Positions 1 through 7,314 of a stretch of 8,750 nucleotides of DNA are shown in pieces (position 1 is the stretch's first letter; the number at the start of each line of letters is the position of its first letter). This stretch comes from Gammaproteobacteria bacterium (GTDB lineage: Bacteria; Pseudomonadota; Gammaproteobacteria; UBA4575), in assembly GCA_028281205.1 (NCBI GenBank), contig JANQKJ010000072.1, forward strand, positions 1 to 8,750, read 5' to 3'. Under the pieces are notes generated by a model. It had not been told where the DNA came from and ran no database searches. It saw only the letters and a program-made list of their open reading frames with translations. The position numbers and the translations under genes are program-made.

Positions 1-1364
1 AGAAAATCCTCGGTATATTCACGAATAGCATGCCATAATGCTAACGCATCGTCACGATAGGGATAATAGGATAAGTTGGCGACATTTCTTGCCGCTAAGC
101 TATTTGGAAATAATTCATCAGTGATGTTGTACTCTCGTACCGTTTTTGCCGCCAAGTAACGAAAATCGCCGATCTTTGGCGACATGTATCTATCAACAAT
201 ACCGCCGTCGTTCAATAAGACTGTTCGTCCAAACTCGTTGATATTTAACGTACCTTCAAAGTGAGGTTGCAGTAAACCATAGAGTGGATGATCCGTATGA
301 AGTTGACGATTTGATGTGATAATTATGCCTTCCACCAACAGATGGGAGCGCCCCAAATGTACACATGCTTCGTGAAAACAGTTATGAGCTTGGTTCACAA
401 TAGTCTTGGCAGCCATCCAACTGTAATCAGCAGGTTTACCAGCAAGATCTGACTCATAAGTAGCAGCACCTGGAATGTGAGGCACAAATATGGGGTCCCA
501 GGGATCAAGGTCATCTTTAGGATTGGGATCAATCAATGTATCGCCTCGGTAACGTGAGTTCTCACGACACTGAATAGCGATACAATATAACTGCTCGTCA
601 CTACGGGACTGGGCGTAAAGCGCCAGCGGTGAGTAACAAAACCGAGCCTCAGACTCACCATTTTGTTCCTGACCAATCAACTCAGACAGAGATGAGTAAT
701 CTTCCAAATAGAGCCTACCCTCTCGCGCCATTCTTTTTAAGGAAGTGTCTTCTGGATAAAAAGGTGAACCCTCTAAAAAAATGGCATCTGTAACAGGAAA
801 GCCTCTATCGGCAAAGCCTTTCAGCTCTTTCAATGATACCTGGCGGATAGAAATGGGAGCAGGGCCTGCAACTGGAATACGGTTAAAGAGAGTATCATCA
901 AACAGCTCAGCGCCACGCCCCTTGATGTTATCCACTTTGGGCCACCGCAAGAGAGCATCAAGATATTCTTTGACTTGTCGTTGGTCTTTTTCAGTCGTGT
1001 TTTCACCGTTTTGATATTCTAATTGACCAAAAAAATCATGAGAATTTTCTTGAGTCGGGTCATCGAGCAACTTCTTCTCTAGATTTTCTAGATCATCAAC
1101 GGTATCGAAACGAATCTTGGCGGCGTGACGACTGATTAGGCCACGGTGATTAGCAATCCTATTTAAGGAAGATATAAAACTAGCAAATTGAAAGCGATTT
1201 CTCCAGGTGTTATTGGTTCTTTCGTGATTTTCTGCAATGCCTCGAATACCTAGTGTATTTGCTACGGCAACATCAAACTTATATTGTTCTTTCTTTTTAT
1301 CGAGCAGCGATTGCCTCGAGCTTAGTTCTTGATTCGACAGATTATTAGGTAAACTATAAGTCAT
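1..1364 (-). CDS. Lipoxygenase, N-terminal 454 residues (C-terminus beyond window)
   Basis: Lipoxygenases insert O2 into polyunsaturated fatty acids to give hydroperoxides, using one non-heme iron. I translated the minus strand from the ATG at 1364. An AAGGAG ribosome binding site lies 8 bases upstream (1373-1378). The frame is open to the left edge. The iron-ligand helix is clear: W316-x-x-A-K, then H331-E-A-C-V-H336-L-G-R-S-H341-LLVE. It is followed by D-H359-P-L-Y-G-L-L-Q-P-H368, the second family signature. H331 and H336 correspond to the first two iron histidines of plant enzymes. GRLYLEDY (216-223) and YSPLALYAQ, ahead of the iron helix, are also family-typical. The third histidine, the Asn ligand and the C-terminal Ile would lie in the roughly 200 missing residues. 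No signal peptide or N-terminal PLAT domain is visible, so a cytoplasmic catalytic-domain-only form is inferred. The substrate cannot be read from this part. The family call is secure. Confidence 0.95.
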   Translation of the reverse strand, partial: MTYSLPNNLSNQELSSRQSLLDKKKEQYKFDVAVANTLGIRGIAENHERTNNTWRNRFQFASFISSLNRIANHRGLISRHAAKIRFDTVDDLENLEKKLLDDPTQENSHDFFGQLEYQNGENTTEKDQRQVKEYLDALLRWPKVDNIKGRGAELFDDTLFNRIPVAGPAPISIRQVSLKELKGFADRGFPVTDAIFLEGSPFYPEDTSLKRMAREGRLYLEDYSSLSELIGQEQNGESEARFCYSPLALYAQSRSDEQLYCIAIQCRENSRYRGDTLIDPNPKDDLDPWDPIFVPHIPGAATYESDLAGKPADYSWMAAKTIVNQAHNCFHEACVHLGRSHLLVEGIIITSNRQLHTDHPLYGLLQPHFEGTLNINEFGRTVLLNDGGIVDRYMSPKIGDFRYLAAKTVREYNITDELFPNSLAARNVANLSYYPYRDDALALWHAIREYTEDF

Positions 1365-2065
1365 AATTGCAACTCCTTTTGCAAATTAAGTTGGCATTTA
1401 AGTATTATCGCTAGCTGTGGATAACGCTTCTTAGGCGTTTTTACTTTCAACCAGCCTTTTTATTTTCGAACTACCTACGTCATTTTTGAGTTTAATTTTT
1501 TTCTCATTTATTACTTAAGACGAGCGCGATCGATATACCCTGAAAAATTTATTCTCGATCCTATAAAAACAGTGCTTCAACGCATATTCAACATCCAATC
1601 CGGCGAAAGATAATCACTTTAGTTTGTTTTTTACAATTCATCTCTACGCCACTTTCACAACTTAGCTCCCACTAGGAGTAAAAGATTTAATCTTCAAAGC
1701 ATTATTGATTTGAAAATGCGACCAATCCTCTGCTTTTTAGCAAAATTATGTTCTAAGGCTTTAGCGCAGTGACCAGGAAACGAATATATGGTAACGATAA
1801 AATAGCTGGTCAATATGATCGAAAATATCGGTGAAATAGTGCTTGAGTTCGCAGTTTACAAGCGTATCGAAAAATATTATTGCCACCAGTTTATCAAGCT
1901 ATGTACATTAGGGTACAGGGCTCTAGTACTAATTCGAGCACATTAAAATAACTATATTAATTATAACGATCTGATAGTAATTTCTCGTGTCATTCTCTCA
2001 AACCATTTCAAACCGTGAAAGCTACGATAGTTGTAATAACAGCTGAGACTGACGCTAATTAACAG
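1365..2065. other. Long intergenic region between divergent lipoxygenase and metalloprotease genes
   Basis: About 700 AT-rich bases with no credible gene on either strand. It must hold the promoters of both divergent genes, but no clean -35/-10 pair stands out. Small elements seen: a perfect DnaA-box-like nonamer TTATCCACA on the minus strand (1416-1424); a 7-base inverted repeat TGACCAG/CTGGTCA (1770-1776 and 1806-1812); a TGTAC-N6-GTACA dyad (1902-1917); and a TTTCA-N5-TGAAA dyad (2006-2020) about 45 bases before the metalloprotease start. The last two could be operators, but that is only a guess from their symmetry. Confidence 0.5.
1373..1378 (-). promoter_or_regulatory. Ribosome binding site of the lipoxygenase gene
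   Basis: On the minus strand AAGGAG stands 8 bases before the ATG at 1364. This fixes the start codon and argues against an upstream start carrying a signal peptide. A GATAAT about 40 bases upstream of the ATG could be a -10 element, but I see no good -35 partner. Confidence 0.75.
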
Positions 2066-3034
2066 ATGTACGAGTACTTGTTTATGAGAATAGAAAGCCC
2101 TGTACGTAGTTACCGCTTGCTATCGTATATCGTCATGTTTTTACTAACAATATCTTGTAGCGAACAAGAGAACATTCCCTTAACCTCTAGTTTTGTTATT
2201 AACAAAGCACATTGTCCGGCACCTTGCACTTTACAGGTAGAAAATGAAAGCTTGAATGCCACCGATTACCTATGGGATTTTGGTGATGGCTTTACCTCAG
2301 CGGCCCAGATACCTACCCACATCTATAATATGCCAGGCACCTACACTGTTCAGCTTAAGACAATCAATGGTTCTCAGGAAATGATATCGTCACAGACGAT
2401 TTACGTGATTGATCGCCAGGTCTGTAGCACTGTCAATATTTTTTATGTCCTACCAAGTGATGCCGTGCGCACTGATCGGCAAAATCTAATTAACCAGGCG
2501 GTAGAAGAAAACAGGGCATTATGGTCTCGCAATGGTGCAACCTTTATTACCGAGGATGTAGTGACAATTCATAGCAATCTAACTCGTCATGAATTTATTC
2601 ACAATGACGATGGTATTCACAACAATACCGATTGGAACTGGCTTGGCAATGCAATAAATGAAGTCATGGCCAATACAGATGTTGTTTTAAACGACCCAAA
2701 TCACAAAAATATTATTTTTTTAGAGGCTGATGTGTCTGGGTTTTGTCCCTGCGCAGCGGCAGCAAACTTTCATTTTACGGGTATACCTAAATGGATAATT
2801 GACCGCATTGAGCGAGATTTTGCTACCGAGGTCGGTGCAATCGGCCATGAACTCGGACACACGTTTGGTATGCCACACGAAAACTGCGGTGTTCAGGTAG
2901 CACCTAAAGGGATAATGTGTAATGGTGCTGATTTTGGGTTCGTCGGTTTTCCTGAAGTTGAATTAAGACAGTGGCATTTTGATTTCTTGTTTAATGCCGA
3001 GCATAGAAGCTACTTTCTGGAACATTGCTTGTAG
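2066..3034 (+). CDS. Predicted lipoprotein: PKD domain plus metzincin-type zinc metalloprotease
   Basis: Predicted envelope-anchored or secreted protease. Residues 7-31 look like a lipoprotein leader: basic MRIESPVRSYR, a hydrophobic stretch, then LTIS-C31. The lipobox is imperfect because Thr sits at -3. A PKD domain follows (about 43-117) with the hallmark YLWDFGDG (68-75) and a GTYTVQL strand; such domains usually mediate binding or spacing in secreted enzymes. The catalytic domain (about 120-322) carries H261-E262-L-G-H265-T-F-G-M-P-H271, the metzincin HExxHxxGxxH zinc site. A Met-turn candidate, GIM284C, follows 13 residues later. Many cysteines (50, 54, 120, 227, 229, 274, 285, 321) suggest disulfides. 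The start is uncertain: ATGs at 2066 and 2084 both lack a good ribosome binding site, and 2084 gives the more standard leader. The exact peptidase family within the metzincins is not clear to me. The gene stands alone. Confidence 0.85.
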   Translation: MYEYLFMRIESPVRSYRLLSYIVMFLLTISCSEQENIPLTSSFVINKAHCPAPCTLQVENESLNATDYLWDFGDGFTSAAQIPTHIYNMPGTYTVQLKTINGSQEMISSQTIYVIDRQVCSTVNIFYVLPSDAVRTDRQNLINQAVEENRALWSRNGATFITEDVVTIHSNLTRHEFIHNDDGIHNNTDWNWLGNAINEVMANTDVVLNDPNHKNIIFLEADVSGFCPCAAAANFHFTGIPKWIIDRIERDFATEVGAIGHELGHTFGMPHENCGVQVAPKGIMCNGADFGFVGFPEVELRQWHFDFLFNAEHRSYFLEHCL

Positions 3035-3084
3035 ATAATGGTTTGTTACATTCATAGTGCAAGTAGTTAACTAACGGTAACGCC

Positions 3085-3302
3085 GCCAACATGCACTTCT
3101 ATAATTTCACTATTGCAAAGCCTGATAATCGTTAGATCCCTACTCCTTCGTTATAGTCATCCAAAATAGTCACCCAAAATAGTCAACAAAAATAGTCACC
3201 CAAAATTCTCCGACATTGGCATGAGTTGTTTTTTGGGTTTCATCTTTTGTCCTAACAGGACCATTGATTTTTCTTATTTTTCTTAGCGGGAACTGTCATT
3301 AC
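3085..3302 (-). pseudogene. Decayed, internally deleted copy of the 7195-8331 two-gene cassette
   Basis: The minus strand carries recognisable pieces of two genes found intact further right. At the 5' side, 3230-3267 matches the ribosome binding site and start of the small-protein gene (start 8279): both read AATCAAT-x-GTC, an AGGA element, AAAAGATG and CAAAAAAC at the same spacing. Here the start would be the ATG at 3243 (MKPKKQ versus MDLKKR). At the 3' side, 3140-3225 matches the end of the lipoprotein gene (stop 7315): THANVGEFWVTI versus TDANGGQFLVTM, and a terminal MTITKE-stop versus VTMTKE-stop. Similarity continues past the stop into 3' flanking DNA (GCAAAGCCTG, GTTAGAT, and GCCAACA at 3085-3091) and weakly upstream to about 3302. 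The two ends are in different frames, and the bulk of both genes is missing. It cannot encode either protein. Confidence 0.7.
3153..3204. repeat. 13-base tandem repeat, four copies, inside the cassette relict
   Basis: Four consecutive 13-base units (3153-3165, 3166-3178, 3179-3191, 3192-3204) follow the pattern ATAGTCAYCCAAA, with ATAGTCAACAAAA as the third. The intact lipoprotein gene has a single equivalent, at about 7328-7340. The extra three units add 39 bases, so the relict reading frame is kept across the array, but they create an in-frame TGA. Confidence 0.85.
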
Positions 3303-3660
3303 TTCTCTATTGGTAGCGCCTTAAAAAAGTGCAAGTCCTATAATAAATGATCTACAAACTAAACTATAGTTATAGAGCAGAAGAAATACCTGATATCGTA
3401 ATTAAAATATGCTTGATCAGCTTATTTAAAATAAGTAATCTACAAAAAAGACACCAATTTATTACATTGACTGATTTTTTCTATTATACAGAGAATAAAA
3501 TAAAAAATAGAAAGCAAAAGCAATAGTATAATAATATTAAATGTTAAAATAATAGTATTTTTCGGCATTGAAGTAAGTTTCTCAATCTCCTGATAAAAAC
3601 CTTAGCTGGGCATCAATGTTTTACATAGAATGATTTAACTACCATCGCTGGAGTGATCAC
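3303..3660. other. AT-rich leader region upstream of the RND exporter
   Basis: About 360 very AT-rich bases without a gene. It should contain the exporter promoter. A TATAAT hexamer occurs at 3527-3532 but without a recognisable -35 element at the right distance. The exporter ribosome binding site is GGAG at 3650-3653, 7 bases before the ATG. Confidence 0.45.
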
Positions 3661-6083
3661 ATGAAATATAGGGAGACGGTCGTAAAACAAATTAGCCGGT
3701 TTTTTTATCACTACCGCCTATTCTTTTTGCTTTTAAGTCTAACATTCTCAATAGGGTGCATCATAGGACTAAAAAAGATAGATTTTAATGGGGATGTAGC
3801 AGCTTTATATGCTCTGGAAAGTGACGAGTTTAAAAACTTTGTAGCGGTAGAACAGGAAATAAGGGATCAGCGTAATATTGTTTTTATTCTCTCTCCCGCA
3901 GATAAGAATATTTTCACCAAATCCTATCTTCAAGTAGATGCTTTTATCACAGATGAGCTTGAAAAGTTGGATATGATTTCAAGTGTGGTTTCCTTTAAAA
4001 ACTTTCAACGTATATCAGCAAAAAATGATGAGATTGATGTTGAAGCATTGTATGACGACATTACTTCACTAAGTGAAAATCAATTAGCTGATATTAGATA
4101 TTATATGACCCAAGAATCAGGTATGGCTGGTGATTTAGTATCGAGCACCGGTGATGTCGGTATTATTGTCGCTGCAGTGAATTCTGAAGAGTATACAACG
4201 GCGATGTCTATTAGTGAGTATGCAAAGTCGACTGACCGGAAGGAGGATTTAGATAAAATCGATCGTGCCGCTATTGCTGCACGCGAAATAAAATCAAAAG
4301 TGAAAGCACTTCACTCAGATATGGAAATCTACTTGACCGGGTTGTCAGTTGAAATCAACGCGTTTCGTGAGCTTTCAAAGCAAGAATTGCTTACCTTCGG
4401 TCCAATAGTGTTTTTTCTATCTGCACTTTGTATCTCAGTACTATTTCGGTCAGTTGCAGCAGTTCTCGCTATTAGTAGTTTAGTTCTACTATCGACCTTG
4501 AGCGCTATGGGCATAATGTGCTGGCAAGGATTGTCTTTTAATCTATTTACTATTGCTGCGCCCTGCACTGTGGTGGTTATCGCTTTAGCCGACTCTATTC
4601 ATTTGCTGACTAATTTTTTTCAACATATTGCAAATGGCAGCGCTAAAGATGAAGCCATGATGAAAGCGATTGAAATTAACTTAATGCCTATATTTTTAAC
4701 CAGTATGACGACCATCATTGGTATCTTAAGCCTCAACTATACAGATACACCAATGATTGTTGAATTTGCAAATCTGGCTGCAGCCGGCGTTATCATTGCT
4801 TTTGTCTTTACTATGACTTATTTGCCCAGTCTTATTTTGTTTTTTGATTTTGAAAAAAATGAAACATCGAATAAGTTCAATACTGTTATGATGAAATTGG
4901 GAAGGTTCGTAATCGACAATCGTTTTTTCTGTTTATCTTCTATGGCGGTACTCATTGTATTTTCGTTAACCTTCTTACATAAAAACTATTTTAATGACAG
5001 TCTGTTAGTATACTTTGATGACAGTACTGAATTTAGGCAAGCTATGGAATTTGCCGGGGAAAACATGCAAGGAGCACTTTATATCGACTATTTGTTTGAC
5101 TCAGGAGAAGAAAACGGTGTTTTTGACCCTAAGTTTTTGCAAAAAATCGATGAATTTGCCAATTGGTATGAAGCCAAACCACAAGTTTTGAAAACATCAA
5201 GCTACCTGAGTTCCTTAAAGGAGATGAATTACCTCTTGCATGGGAGTGACGAGAATTGGCGAGTTATTCCAGAAAGCAAAGAGCTAGCAAGTCAATATCA
5301 ACTGTTATACGACATGGCGATTGACTCATCTGATCTCCCAGTACAATTTCACAACAATGATTTTTCGAAGTTGAAGCTACATGTACCGTTGAAAAATATC
5401 AGTAGCCCAGAGTTCTTTGAAATTTACGAGGATGCGGATAGAAAACTCAAGTCAAGTTATCCGGAAATTTACAGTGAAGGAACGGGGATTTCAGTTCTAT
5501 TAGCCCAACAGGGCGCATTGATTTTCAGCAAGTGCCTAGAGAGTTTACCCATCGTGATTCTCTTGATTACGATTAGCATAACATTAGGGTTACGCTCTGT
5601 CTTATTTGGCACATTAAGTCTTATTCCAAATATTTTTCCTGCGTTAGTTGTGTTTGGTTTATGGGGCTTGTTTATCCGAGAGATTAATCAGGCTAGTGTA
5701 ATTGTATTTATCGTTACGGTTGGTCTCGTGGTTGATGATACCGTGCATTTTTTAACAAAATATTTGTTTTATAGACAGCAAGGTGAAAATGCAGAAGAGG
5801 CGATATTGAAAACATTTACAGCGGCTGGCTAGCAATGCTAGTAACTACAGTCGTCATTGTTGGGGGTACATCAGCCCTTTTTATGTCTGATTTTGGTGTA
5901 ACCAACATGATGGCTAAAATGTCTGTACCCATTGTCGCGACCGCTTTATTATTGGATTTTCTGTTGCTGCCCCCATTGTTATTATTTTTAGAAAAGATAT
6001 TTCCATACCATCGCAAAAAGCCAATAGGGCTTAGTCAGGGGGAATACATCGCACACTCACCACCAAGCCCTTCAACCAAATAG
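3661..6083 (+). pseudogene. RND/MMPL-family exporter (COG1033-like), frameshifted near the C-terminus
   Basis: Inner-membrane proton-driven transporter family, often exporting lipids or hydrophobic compounds; the substrate is unknown here. The first frame (3661-5832, 723 residues) shows the two-fold RND layout: TM1 at about 19-37, a large periplasmic loop (about 40-240), and TM2-6 (about 245-397) with ALADSIHLL (308-316). TM7 (about 422-440), a second loop (about 441-625) and TM8-10 follow, with GLVVDDTVHFLTKY (688-701), the repeat counterpart typical of COG1033 proteins. The frame stops at TAG 5830-5832 right after TFTAAG. The family continuation (LAMLVTTVVIVGG, then the last two TM helices) follows in another frame to a stop at 6081-6083. 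One missing base after 5829 would rejoin the two parts into about 807 residues, a normal length. GGAG sits 7 bases before the start. It could be a real mutation or a sequencing error. The product is probably inactive as read. Confidence 0.85.
5829..5841. repeat. Perfect palindrome CTAGCA-A-TGCTAG at the exporter frameshift
   Basis: Two 6-base arms separated by one base, overlapping the premature TAG and the downstream ATG at 5835. Short palindromes can promote one-base replication slips, so its place exactly at the frameshift is suggestive but unproven. Confidence 0.6.
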
Positions 6084-6134
6084 AGATTCGTGCAATAAAA
6101 TCCTGGCCGGCCTGCTTGAGCCCTTGTTATCAAC

Positions 6135-6872
6135 CTAATCTTTATAGCTCGGATCAATTGCCTCAATTTTACGGACCAATGCATTAAACTCCATTTCACC
6201 CAATTCTGAGCTACCTTTTTGAATATTGTAAAGCTCTGCTGACGCATTGGCTATCTCAAGCGGTATGTCAATAGCAGGCTTTCCTGTTTGATCGACAGAT
6301 ACTTGAATTTCACACGCCCGTTGCATTGCCCACATGCCAAAAAATGCTTGCGGTATTGTATCGCCACAAGACAGCAAGCCATGGTTGCGTAATATCATTA
6401 AACTTTTATCGCCTAAATCCGACACTAGCCGGGCTTTTTCATCGGGTTGAACCGTAATCCCTTCAAAATCATGGTATGCAATGCGATCATGCAATAAAAC
6501 CGAATAAAAATTATCAGCTCTTAAACCACATTGTTGACACGCAACGGTCAAACCCGCCGTTGTATGGGTATGGGTAATGCAATGCACATCGCTACGCGCC
6601 TCATGAATAGCACTATGAATTAACATACCAGCAGGATTAACTCTATAGGGGGTTTCTTCTAAAATATTGCCGTGAATATCCACCTTCACCAAATTGGACG
6701 CTTTGACTTCATTATAACTAAGACCATAAGGGTTAATAAGAAATTGCTCGTTTTCCCCTGGCAATTTTACGGTAATGTGGTTGTAAATTAATTCAGTCCA
6801 GCCCAGATAGTCGAAGATGCGATAGCAAGCAGCAAGCTGTACACGAAGTTCTTTCTCTGATTGTTCTGTCAT
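6135..6872 (-). CDS. Class II aldolase/adducin family protein
   Basis: A 245-residue cytoplasmic protein of the family that includes L-fuculose-1-phosphate and ribulose-phosphate aldolases/epimerases, plus many members of unknown activity. Family motifs in order: YNHITVKLPG (30-39), FLINPYGLSYNEVKASNLVKVD (44-65), VNPAGMLIHSAIHEAR (78-93), the zinc ligands H101-T-H103, and RNH164GLL. The HTH pair with the later His is the usual metal triad. The adducin-like spacing and the NPYGL element match the COG0235 branch, where sugar-phosphate specificity cannot be assumed, so I give no substrate. The start ATG at 6872 has an AGGTG about 4 bases upstream. The stop lies 51 bases from the convergent exporter end, and I see no clear terminator between them. 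The full family length is present. A small fragment of the same gene is repeated at 7104-7184. Confidence 0.9.
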   Translation of the reverse strand: MTEQSEKELRVQLAACYRIFDYLGWTELIYNHITVKLPGENEQFLINPYGLSYNEVKASNLVKVDIHGNILEETPYRVNPAGMLIHSAIHEARSDVHCITHTHTTAGLTVACQQCGLRADNFYSVLLHDRIAYHDFEGITVQPDEKARLVSDLGDKSLMILRNHGLLSCGDTIPQAFFGMWAMQRACEIQVSVDQTGKPAIDIPLEIANASAELYNIQKGSSELGEMEFNALVRKIEAIDPSYKD

Positions 6873-7103
6873 GGCACACCTGTCTTATTTAGCTTGGTTT
6901 TATATTAACCCATATAATACATAGCTGCAGATGTTTTTTATAGTCTTATTCCCACGGTAGACTCAACATTAGATATAACAGTAACTTTTAAAAGAGCCAT
7001 TCTACTAACAACAAGCGAATAAAGCGCCAAAAAGCTTTACCGCCCTGTAACAGAAATGTAGCTATACACATACAGCCAGGGTTAAATAAGACAAATAAAA
7101 ATG

Positions 7104-7184
7104 GCAGGTTTCCCGTTTGATCGACAGATACTTAAATTTCACAGGCCTCTAGCAAAGTCCACATTAGCATTGCCCCCATTCCAA
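7104..7184 (-). pseudogene. Decayed fragment copied from the class II aldolase gene
   Basis: About 80 bases resemble 6274-6335 of the neighbouring aldolase gene, with a near-identical core of about 36 bases covering the VSVDQTG codons. On the minus strand the fragment reads EACEI-stop-VSVDQTG against RACEIQVSVDQTG in the intact gene: the Gln codon CAA has become TAA. One base is also missing before the next codons (7108/7109 compared with 6279), and the GCATTGCCCACAT segment seems to be present twice in altered form (7151-7178). No more of the gene is recognisable on either side. It is a non-functional remnant. Confidence 0.75.
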
Positions 7185-7219
7185 CATACCACTGGCCAAC
7201 AGAGCATTTTCTAGGTCGA

Positions 7220-7311
7220 GTACTTTTTTTGTCAGGTACTTTTTTTGTTAGGTATCTTTTAGCAAAAGCCTGGTATCTATAGCAAAGGTTAGATACCATT
7301 AGCAAAAATAG
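7220..7311. repeat. Degenerate tandem repeats with an inverted repeat downstream of the lipoprotein gene
   Basis: Two nearly identical 16-base units, GTACTTTTTTTGTCAG and GTACTTTTTTTGTTAG (7220-7235, 7236-7251), run into three looser units of about 20 bases. Each of these has GTATCT- or GATACC-like and AGCAAA elements (7252-7272, 7273-7292, 7293-7311). TGGTATCT (7271-7278) and AGATACCA (7291-7298) form an 8-base inverted repeat with a 12-base loop. It sits 17 bases beyond the lipoprotein stop and could fold in that transcript. It lacks a GC-rich stem and a T-run directly after it, so a Rho-independent terminator is doubtful. Confidence 0.6.
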
Positions 7312-7314
7312 ATG

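Noticed and set aside
781..1014. Plus-strand open frame of 77 codons inside the lipoxygenase gene
   Set aside because: It lies antisense within a clearly conserved lipoxygenase reading frame, shows no family features, and its start has no good ribosome binding site.
1416..1424. Perfect DnaA-box-like nonamer, possible replication origin
   Set aside because: A single box (with one 8/9 match at 928-936 inside the lipoxygenase gene) and no cluster, AT-rich unwinding repeats, or replication genes. Chance is enough.
4329..4568. Minus-strand open frame antisense to the exporter
   Set aside because: Shadow of the exporter coding sequence, with no recognisable motif.
5827..5835. Programmed ribosomal frameshift in the exporter
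   Set aside because: No slippery heptamer; the P- and A-site codons cannot re-pair in the -1 frame. A mutation or read error is simpler.
6100..6125. GGCCGGCC palindrome between the convergent exporter and aldolase genes as a terminator
   Set aside because: The symmetrical core is too short, with no usable loop, and no T-run follows on either strand.
5816..6247. Minus-strand open frames at 5816-6016 and 6035-6247
   Set aside because: The first is antisense to the exporter C-terminus. The second overlaps the aldolase 3' end in another frame and crosses the intergenic gap. Neither has protein-like features or a ribosome binding site.
6882..7092. 10-base inverted repeat GTCTTATTTA (6882-6891) and TAAATAAGAC (7083-7092)
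   Set aside because: AT-rich, about 190 bases apart, and compatible with chance in this sequence. No transposon-like content lies between.
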